A stretch of DNA of 64,000 nt from Maea johnstoni (lineage: Eukaryota > Annelida > Polychaeta > Spionida > Magelonidae). The stretch lies in assembly GCA_963942565.1 (NCBI GenBank), contig OZ012688.1, forward strand, positions 19,634,912 through 19,698,911, read 5' to 3'. The notes below the pieces were generated by a model. It worked only from the letters and a program-made list of their open reading frames with translations, was not told the DNA's origin and made no database searches. Positions within the stretch are counted from its first letter, which is position 1. Each line of letters begins with the position of its first letter. Made by a program: the position numbers and the translations under genes. Shown one piece after another: positions 56,736 through 64,000 of the stretch.

Positions 56736-58644
56736 TGGAGGCAACTGGAGGTGGTCTAGTGCATGCTGTGGCTGAGGTCAGGATGCTGTGAGTAACACCA
56801 CTTCTCACCTACATCTCTGAGCTTCAGGAATGTTTGCTGCTAGAGAGAAGAGAGATATAGGTTATATGTAATATAAATAAGTAAGGTCGAGAGGTTTAAT
56901 TGTTAAGGCACTATATGTGTTTTATGTGCATTTTCCCCCAGTGTGTCATGTCAAGGACTTATAATGCCCTTGATCATTGGTATCCTATATGCTTTAGTAC
57001 ATAGTCTACATACCATTAAATGTTGACATATGTACTGACTGTAATACATGCTATTACAGAGTGTATTTACAGCTGATAGTCAATGTTAGCCATTGGATAT
57101 GTTCCTGAACGTCCTGTTGACGTCCTGAACATGGAACACAAATTAGTGCTAATTATCTGGGCCAACAGTTGTGGCCTAACAAGGGGTGAATAGGTAGGTT
57201 TCTTTACCAAGCATTTGCTGGCAGCTAAGAACTGTTTTACGTAACAAGCAGGTCAAGAGCTGCACATACAATCAAATGCAGATTTATAGTGGGTTGTGAG
57301 TGCTGAACGCAGACATTTCACTCCTTTGCATCTATTTGTGTACTACCTACATTATGTCCAAATGCTAAGTGTAAGTACTGCTTCATTGTTATCAGCTAGT
57401 CTGATAGTAAATTTTAGTATTTACTGATTACAGAAGATCTTTAGAGTCAGGGTAAAAAAAAGACTCCTCTGAAAACATGACCTAGATTTCCAAATGAAAA
57501 TAGAAAAAAACTGCTACACTGCAAGTACCTTGATACCATGTTCATTTATAGAGATCCCCGTCTCAAGTTATCAACTGTGCTTTTCTAGGCAAGTGATAAG
57601 CAGGCCGTGAGGGTCTTAATCAGTTTGTCTGAAACAGCAATCACAAGTTTTTTTCCCTGTCCAAATTCAGCTACTCAACTACTTCAAATCCTTATACCAT
57701 ATAATAGCTTATTGTGGCAAAACAGGCTCTTTACAGGAAAATAGCCTAATATCGCTTGTCTTCATTCCCTGATAAATCCTGATGGTGCTGAAGAAGAATA
57801 CTAATCAGACTAATCTTACTGAGCCTCCTTTGATTATATTGCACCTTTCAAGAGGAATCCTGTGTGCACATGTATGGCTTCAGTGTTAGATATCATCACT
57901 GCACACTCTCACTTCTAAAGCCTAGATTTCTAGGCTTTTATATTTATTTTCTGTTAGCACCAAATATTCTAGGTGGCCATAGTGGTCCATTTAGTTTACA
58001 CTTATCTCACCAGGATTCGGTTTGAATATAACCTAAAACCTATAGAGATCTGAGGATCAGGTGGTGCCATCTATCTACCATACCTGGTACTACACCACAC
58101 TGCTCGGTCATCACAGAAGGGAATGTCAACTTTTTAGGGACTAGGAACCTAGTTAACCCCTTCATGCCTGAAGATCTCCTTGAAAAGTGGCCTCTGGTTC
58201 GTGTCATGTTCATCTAAAGTATAACTTTTTGTATGCGCTACATTTTACCAACCGAAGAACTGATAATAACAAAAAAATATATACTTATTTTATCATATTT
58301 TTATAGTATTATTTTATAGATTTATTCAATTGGTTTTAAATCTGTCTCTTTGGTTTTACTTCCATTCAAGGGGATCTACTCTCTAGATCCCTTGAATGGA
58401 TATAAAAGCATGGAGTCAGATTCAATACCAATTGCTAAAATCTAGTATATTCTTGACTGAACCTGAAGAAAGTAAGGTCTCCCTTTGAAAATACTCACCC
58501 CATTTCAAATAGCCATACAGGGCCATGGAACTGAGTTTCTAGGGATTTCTACGCCTTTGTATTTTGAGTGTGTGTCTGGGATGAACACATGCATGATGCC
58601 TCCTGAATTGTCAATTAGGATGAGGACAATGTTATCACCTGTTC

Positions 58645-58945
58645 CAGGGTCATAATCGGGAGTTAGGAACTAGGTGCCTAAAAATCATAAAATTTCTGGG
58701 TGTCCTATTTTCAATTGAGACCACAATATGTTTGCATTTCAAACTCAACCATGCACTTACTTCTTGAGAGAAGGCATAATGTTCATATGCAAGGTCATGT
58801 GCATTAAAGTGAGGTCAAAATTATTTGCTTGAAATTGTCATTTTTCGCAATTCTGCATTAAAATATTTGGGTTTCCTGATATGTGATTTCTGAGGGTTAG
58901 GCTGTTCAACTAACAACTAGTCAGCCTTCGTGATTTTTGAGACCC
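58645..58945 (+). repeat. Decayed hAT-like MITE, GGGTGTCC subfamily, copy 6
   Basis: CAGGGTCATAATCGGGAGTT at the left and TTTTTGAGACCCTG at the right; the interior contains TGGGTGTCCTATTTTCAATT. The right end overlaps a short Cys-rich frame of no proven meaning. Confidence 0.5.
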
Positions 58946-59445
58946 TGATGAATACACCGCATGGCACACTGCATGACGACTCCTGGCGATGTATGACAAT
59001 AATAGGTGCCACCATCTGTTCCATTGTGAGACAGACAATCAGGTTGTCTGTGGCGATGGGGGGCGTTGCAGGCAGGGTCATAACCGTGACCTCTGACCCC
59101 TGATGGCTTTCTCGAGGTACATAACCTGGATAACCGATTGCTCATGAATTATTGAGCAAGGCTGGAAAAAAGTCTAGATACTCATTTGTCTATTTCACTG
59201 CTGGCCTATTTAGTCTTGATGGAATTCTTAAGACATCTATACCTAGGAAAGAGGATATGCTCATGAGTTATTGAGCAATGATTGATGAGTATTCATAGAA
59301 TTCTTTTCCTGTCTGAAAAGGAATTTTCAGGAAACTGCCTGTCCCAAAGTAAAACTAGATATTGATTCAAGGTTAAATATCACCATTATGTATTGAAACT
59401 GACTGGACACAGGTTGTTGAATCCATTAATTGTGGCCCCTACATC

Positions 59446-59755
59446 CAGGGTCTTAGCCAATATTTGGAAACAGGGTGTCCAAATAGAGGTTTCATAGACT
59501 TGTGCGTGTCCAAAGTGTGGTACAAAATACATACTACTAATAAGATAGACCCTATACCTTTACAGATTTTGCTTTTTTTGGCCAGATACTGCATTGTGTG
59601 TCTTATAAAAGTGACACAACAGCTTCTACATCTTCTATCTTCAAAGAAAAGTCATCTTCAGCAAATTCTGACATAAAATTTTGGGTGTCCAAACTGTTAA
59701 AAAACTGTTCTGCGTGTCCAAATGACACGCTGGACGCATTACGGCTAAGCCCCTG
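59446..59755 (+). repeat. hAT-like MITE, GGGTGTCC subfamily, intact copy (310 bp)
   Basis: CAGGGTCTTAGCCAATATTT at the left, GGCTAAGCCCCTG at the right. A perfect 8-bp duplication CCTACATC flanks it (59438-59445 and 59756-59763). It lies 405 bp upstream of the zinc-finger exon. Confidence 0.88.
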
Positions 59756-60159
59756 CCTACATCTGTATACTTACATGGTTGCTTAATGTCAGTGTGCTTT
59801 ACTAAATAGCATATAGATGTATTGATTTAGGATGGTCTAGCATGCTTACAAAACCTTTTTGAGAAGCAAATAATGGGATTTTAAGTACCACTCAAAATAT
59901 CTTACCTTTTGAGTTTTCTTTAATTTTAATTATGATTTTCCAAAGGCTCAACTGAAGATGAGTGCTAATGATTCAATTGTATTTTCAGATATGAATAAAA
60001 AAAAAAGTAGAATCATTTAATACCACTTTCAGTGTGCAATATTAACTAATACAAATTGAGTGCTTACACTAGCATAGCCTTCTGAATAAGGGATTTGAAA
60101 AATGTAAATAGGAAGTTAATGCAAATTTCTTATTAGTCTCTTTTGTTTTGTCTCTTCAG

Positions 60160-60220
60160 GTTTGCGCGATGTTAAGATGACATGACGGTTCTCCCAGACC
60201 AGCTGTGCTGACATTTTACC
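60160..60220 (+). other. 5' UTR part of the + strand zinc-finger exon
   Basis: Acceptor TTGTCTCTTCAG ends at 60159. The next 61 nt hold an in-frame TGA just before TTTTACC-ATG, which fixes the start codon. An upstream leader exon is therefore expected. Confidence 0.75.
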
Positions 60221-63200
60221 ATGCCTCTACAAGCCAAACTGCCATACAGTCGCAGCCAACCAGGAACCTTGCACTACTGCAACGACTGCGACTTCAGCAC
60301 CCGCAATAAGACGCTCTTCAAACGCCACACGGTACGATGTCCCGGCAAGCTGGGCACCGGGAATCTTCCCATGAACAAGTACAACCGCAACTACCAGTGC
60401 CGACGCTGCGATTTTGAATCGGTGCGTCCAAAGGTCTTCCTTGCCCATCAGGTGAACGTCCATAGCGCTCGCCACAACATCTACTCCTGTGATATCTGCG
60501 ACTATGCATCCAAGTTCAAAGCCAAAACCCTGCGCCATCGGAAGATGATCCATCGGCAGGCTCCGATCGTCACCGACATCCTGCCGGCTATCATCGAACC
60601 CGAGGGATCCGAGGAATCTGCACAACCGCCACCTCCTCCGCCTCCACAACCCAAGACACCCAGCACCATGCCGGTCGTGGGCAGCTCGCGGCGTAAGCCA
60701 ACCGTCGTGCGTCGCGTCTCCAAGAGCATGGACCAGCAAATCTCCGACGAGGAGGACGGGGACACGTCCAGTATGAGCATGAGCGAGAACAACAGTATCA
60801 CGGCAGGAGAAGACAGTGAGGATGGACAGAGCGAAAGAGGAAAGTCGGGACGGATGAGTGCCGTGGATAAGTACATCGACGAGGTGCCCGATTCGGAAAC
60901 TGGGGATCCGTACTTCAAGTGTAAAATGTGCACGTTTGGAGACATTAGAAAGCTTCTTGTGAATAAACATGTGCGCACGAATCACTTCCAGTCCAAGAGG
61001 TACAGGTGCAGTGTGTGTGAATTTGCCACCAATAGGAAGATTGAGTTTTTCACGCACCGGGCGGAGCATGCTGGGAAGACAATCTACCGCTGCGACTGGT
61101 GTCAGTACGCCACAGAGCAGAAGCCAAATCTGGAGCGCCATCTGACAAACCACAGTCTGAACGGTCCCTTTAAGTGCGAGCACTGTAGTTACTCGTCCAC
61201 AACGCAGGGGGCGATCAACAGGCACCTCGCCCATCACCACTGTGACCTAGAGGGCGCTGAAGGAGGGAGCCACGTCGATAACATGGAGGAAGAGATGGTC
61301 GTCGAGGAAGCGTCTTTCACGGAGAGGAGAGTGAGCAGGAAGCGCAGTGTGTCGTCTATATCTGCTAGGGAATCCATGCTGGAAAATAGTGTAATGGACT
61401 CCACGCTGGACTCCACCATGGAGGAAGAGGATGAGGGCGGCGAGGGGAGCTCCTCGATAGCCGAGCGGTTGTGTGTGCGATGTGGTTGGCTGGCGTCCAG
61501 TCAAGCCGGTCTAGCAAGTCACATGGCGAGGCACACTGAGACCTCGATCTATGGCTGTCAGCTGTGCTGGAGAAAATACAAGCGCTCCTTCGATCTCAAC
61601 CGACACATGATCCGCAAACACAACATGAAGTTGAAGGACTTTGTAGCGCAGAGACTTCAAGAGGCCTTCCTCGATCAACCTTTGAATCTGTCTGTGAAGC
61701 GGGCTCGCCTCGATCAAGACGAGCCTCTCGATCTGTCCAAGAAACAGCCAACCATCATCGAAGCCCTCGCTGCTGCCCAGGGTGAAGGCAACCTTAACTG
61801 TACATACTGCCCGTACGTGGCTAAGTGGTCGAGCGACCTGAGGCGCCACCTATCAGCCCATTCCATCGACAAGAAGTACAAGTGCCAGTTCTGTTTCAAG
61901 CGCTACAAGTTCAAGAGCGACCTGCTTGTGCATGTCAGGAGGGTGCATAAGGCACCCGAGGCGGGCACGAGGGTCCTCCCGCCACGCAGGGCGTCCGAGA
62001 CCGAATTCAAATGTGAATCCGACCAATGTGCCTTCTCCACGAAGTTCCAGCATGTCTACGAGAGCCACATGAAGCAGCATCACCCAAATCGTCTCTTCAA
62101 ATGTCCCAACTGCCTCTTCTCTAGCAACCTGAGGGCGGATCTCAAGAAGCACTGTGCTCGCAGACATCCAGACGACAAAATTGACGTAGATGCCCTCATA
62201 CCTATTTCTGATGAGGCACCTGCAGGGCAAAACGCACAGCAGCAGCAGCAAGCGGGAGCGATGATCGATCAAAGGCCCAACGGAGATGGCGAGAAGACAG
62301 AAAGTCAAACGGAGGTCAAATGTCCACACTGTCCATTCACAGCATTTGCTCCGTCCAAGCTGAAATCACACATCGCTGCTCACGAAAACCTCAAACCGTA
62401 CAAGTGTCCCGAATGCGGCAAGCGCTCCAACTGGATATGGGATATCCGTAAGCACATCCGCGCTGAGCATCCGGGACGTCCCCAGGAGGTGGTGGTTCTC
62501 ACGGCCGAGGAGGCGAAAGAAACGCTACCCCTGTATTTGACAGCAAGTCCTCATAAAAGTGCTGCCAAAACCAAACTTTCTGGCTCTCCAATCAAAGAGG
62601 AGAAGAAGAGGGGGAGGCGGTCTTACTATGGGGCATCGACTGATAAGGAGCAGCGTTACAAGATCTTCCGCTGCCAGATATGCGGGAAGCGTTCCAACTG
62701 GGGCTGGGATATAAGGAAGCACATGCGTTCTGCGCACAGCGACGAAACGACAGAAGTGGAGGTCATGACCTTAGAAGAAGCCATGGCGACCTTGGATGAG
62801 TACCAGAAACTAAACGCTCCAGGTGGCGCCACAAAATCTCCACAGAAGCCGCCGCCACCACCACCGCCGCCGCCAAAACCGCCATCGCCCGTCGCATCAC
62901 CCAAACCTGTTCGGGGACTCAAGAAGCACTTAGCCGCGGGCGAGAAGCGACCGTACAAGTGCTCGGCCTGCTACCGGCGCTCCAACTGGAGATGGGACAT
63001 CAACAAGCATATCCGCACCTACCACCCTGGTCTGGGCGCCACGTGCTTGACGATGAAGGTGGAGGATGACGAGCCTGGTCAGGACGTCCAGCTCAAGCAG
63101 GAGGCGATGGAGGAGGGCGACAGCGTGATGGAGGAATCGCTCACAGAATCCCCCGCACCATCAGCATCAGCGGCGGTGGTGCCAGCAGGTGCACCAGATA

Positions 63201-64000
63201 AGGGCATCCCGAAGAGAGTCAGACTACCGGGAGGTTCGCTGGTAGGAACAAAACAGTACGACCACCTACAGAAAAAGATCTTCAAATGCTCCATCTGTCC
63301 TTATCGCTCCAATTGGCGAAGTGACATCCACAGGCACCGGAGACGCATGCATGCCAAGAAGGCGAATGCCAGCGTGCTGGTTCTGTCCTATGAGGAGGCG
63401 GAGGCTACCTTACAGGAGTACAACAAGGTCTACGTCAAGAAGAAGTTCTGCTTTCGGCCAGGAAAGTCCCTGCTCCTCCCTAAAGCCAAGGCGAGTGCGC
63501 CACCAGAGGAATTTAAGGAACCTGAGATTCCCGAAGCTACGAGGGAGGGACCTACGACCCGCAAGAAGAAGATGTGGAAGTGCAGCAAATGTGGCTTCAA
63601 GAACCGAGACCGGGAGATTGTCCTGAAACACTATGCAACCCACAGTTTGGCCAAGCCTTTCAAGTGTGCCATCTGTGGCAAGGGCTCCACCTATCAGGGT
63701 TCTCTCTACCGCCATCTGCGCGAGGTGCACAAGTCCAGCAACTACCTTCTGTGTATCCCGGGAGTCGCATTCGGGCGAGAAGAGGGAGAACAGAAAGGCG
63801 GAAAGAAACAGAAAGTGGAGACCAAAGAGACCGAGGGTGGTGGAACTTATCGATGCAAATTGTGTGGTGCTTCGTCTAACTGGAAGAAAGCCGTCTACCG
63901 CCACATTCGCGACAAGCACAACTTGGAGGAGGACTACCATCATCTAGCGGAGGAGGTGGGTCCTGGCCAGCCTGCCGAGTCCGACTTTGCGTCGCCGCGT
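60221..64000 (+). CDS. Very large poly-C2H2 zinc-finger protein, N-terminal 1260 residues (runs off the window)
   Basis: A probable nuclear transcription regulator. The frame is open for 1260 codons with no intron and leaves the window in frame. I count 21 fingers. Finger 1 is C2HC (C20, C23, H36, C40). Others lie at about 58-81, 88-111, 232-340 (four), 416-466 (two), 525-575 (two), 595-648 (two), 699, 727, 816, 912, 1021, and three between about 1110 and 1232. Two PxDLS-type motifs, PLNLS (487-491) and PLDLS (502-506), are known CtBP co-repressor docking signals. Four fingers carry KRSNWxWDIRKHI-like sequences, three followed by a VLTxEEAxxTL motif. Poly-Pro linkers lie near 131 and 878, and an acidic Ser-rich linker at about 170-225. 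I do not recognise an ortholog; a REST-like or other repressor role is inference from finger style and CtBP motifs. Confidence 0.93.
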   Translation, partial: MPLQAKLPYSRSQPGTLHYCNDCDFSTRNKTLFKRHTVRCPGKLGTGNLPMNKYNRNYQCRRCDFESVRPKVFLAHQVNVHSARHNIYSCDICDYASKFKAKTLRHRKMIHRQAPIVTDILPAIIEPEGSEESAQPPPPPPPQPKTPSTMPVVGSSRRKPTVVRRVSKSMDQQISDEEDGDTSSMSMSENNSITAGEDSEDGQSERGKSGRMSAVDKYIDEVPDSETGDPYFKCKMCTFGDIRKLLVNKHVRTNHFQSKRYRCSVCEFATNRKIEFFTHRAEHAGKTIYRCDWCQYATEQKPNLERHLTNHSLNGPFKCEHCSYSSTTQGAINRHLAHHHCDLEGAEGGSHVDNMEEEMVVEEASFTERRVSRKRSVSSISARESMLENSVMDSTLDSTMEEEDEGGEGSSSIAERLCVRCGWLASSQAGLASHMARHTETSIYGCQLCWRKYKRSFDLNRHMIRKHNMKLKDFVAQRLQEAFLDQPLNLSVKRARLDQDEPLDLSKKQPTIIEALAAAQGEGNLNCTYCPYVAKWSSDLRRHLSAHSIDKKYKCQFCFKRYKFKSDLLVHVRRVHKAPEAGTRVLPPRRASETEFKCESDQCAFSTKFQHVYESHMKQHHPNRLFKCPNCLFSSNLRADLKKHCARRHPDDKIDVDALIPISDEAPAGQNAQQQQQAGAMIDQRPNGDGEKTESQTEVKCPHCPFTAFAPSKLKSHIAAHENLKPYKCPECGKRSNWIWDIRKHIRAEHPGRPQEVVVLTAEEAKETLPLYLTASPHKSAAKTKLSGSPIKEEKKRGRRSYYGASTDKEQRYKIFRCQICGKRSNWGWDIRKHMRSAHSDETTEVEVMTLEEAMATLDEYQKLNAPGGATKSPQKPPPPPPPPPKPPSPVASPKPVRGLKKHLAAGEKRPYKCSACYRRSNWRWDINKHIRTYHPGLGATCLTMKVEDDEPGQDVQLKQEAMEEGDSVMEESLTESPAPSASAAVVPAGAPDKGIPKRVRLPGGSLVGTKQYDHLQKKIFKCSICPYRSNWRSDIHRHRRRMHAKKANASVLVLSYEEAEATLQEYNKVYVKKKFCFRPGKSLLLPKAKASAPPEEFKEPEIPEATREGPTTRKKKMWKCSKCGFKNRDREIVLKHYATHSLAKPFKCAICGKGSTYQGSLYRHLREVHKSSNYLLCIPGVAFGREEGEQKGGKKQKVETKETEGGGTYRCKLCGASSNWKKAVYRHIRDKHNLEEDYHHLAEEVGPGQPAESDFASPR
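61679..61738 (+). other. Paired CtBP-docking motifs PLNLS and PLDLS
   Basis: Two PxDLS-class motifs 15 residues apart lie in a linker between fingers 9 and 10, around a basic patch VKRAR. PLDLS is the canonical CtBP-binding form in animal repressors; PLNLS is a known variant. Confidence 0.75.

Larger units (their letters stand above)
46939..60159 (+). other. Long non-coding stretch before the + strand zinc-finger gene
   Basis: Probably the first intron plus promoter-proximal DNA of the downstream gene. Contents: a SINE, at least five hAT-like elements, TTAA MITEs, a short TA tract (54028-54054), a TIR element (55700-55875) and a CpG-containing stretch at 56500-56770 with a possible alternative leader exon. 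No protein-coding gene was found. Confidence 0.5.

Noticed and set aside
58921-59145. Cys-containing frame on the - strand (NGTDGGTYYCHTSPGVVMQC)
   Set aside because: It looks somewhat protein-like, but there are no convincing splice sites, it overlaps the end of an hAT-like repeat, and no family was recognised.

Overview
The window is about 64 kb of an AT-rich, intron-rich animal genome. Non-coding DNA is roughly 35-40% GC by eye, and coding exons are clearly richer. GT-AG introns, tRNA-derived SINEs and many miniature DNA transposons show a metazoan nuclear genome. The style suggests a marine invertebrate (echinoderm, hemichordate, amphioxus or a lophotrochozoan), but nothing here fixes the phylum. 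No LTR element, retrovirus-like element, Polinton, LINE coding sequence, CRISPR array or rRNA gene was recognised.

Layout: (1) 348-17906, + strand: the last four coding exons of an OTUD6B-type OTU deubiquitinase, with exon junctions whose phases all agree. Its last intron is about 15.9 kb. (2) Nested in that intron on the same strand is an apparently intronless homeobox gene (CDS 12540-14327, 595 aa) with its own TATA/initiator-like promoter and poly(A) signal. It is a divergent TALE homeodomain with a possible remnant PBC-B region and a long Ser/Pro/Gln-rich N-terminus. (3) 17.9-33.4 kb: repeat-rich intergenic DNA with MITEs, minisatellites, local duplications and a long TA tract. (4) 33648-42973, - strand: a C2H2 zinc-finger gene rebuilt from three coding exons (1203 aa, about seven fingers). 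Its ATG exon encodes only 11 full codons, and its first finger is split by an intron. (5) 46.3-47.8 kb: a CpG-richer island with outward-facing splice donors and two perfect CRE palindromes, a candidate shared promoter for the - strand gene and the next gene. (6) 60221 to beyond the window end, + strand: the first 1260 codons of a very large single-exon zinc-finger gene (21 fingers so far, two CtBP-type PxDLS motifs and a repeated finger-plus-linker module).

All three gene products other than the OTUD6B-like enzyme look like nuclear DNA-binding regulators. The OTUD6B-like gene is a housekeeping host for the nested homeobox gene. The two zinc-finger genes appear to be arranged head to head around the CpG-rich island.

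The rest is dominated by non-autonomous DNA transposons: a TTAA-flanked (piggyBac-like) family with about 12 copies, hAT-like families with 8-bp target duplications, several TA-flanked (Tc1/mariner-like) foldback elements, and composite elements that carry minisatellites. Several minisatellite arrays are broken by, or carried inside, these MITEs.
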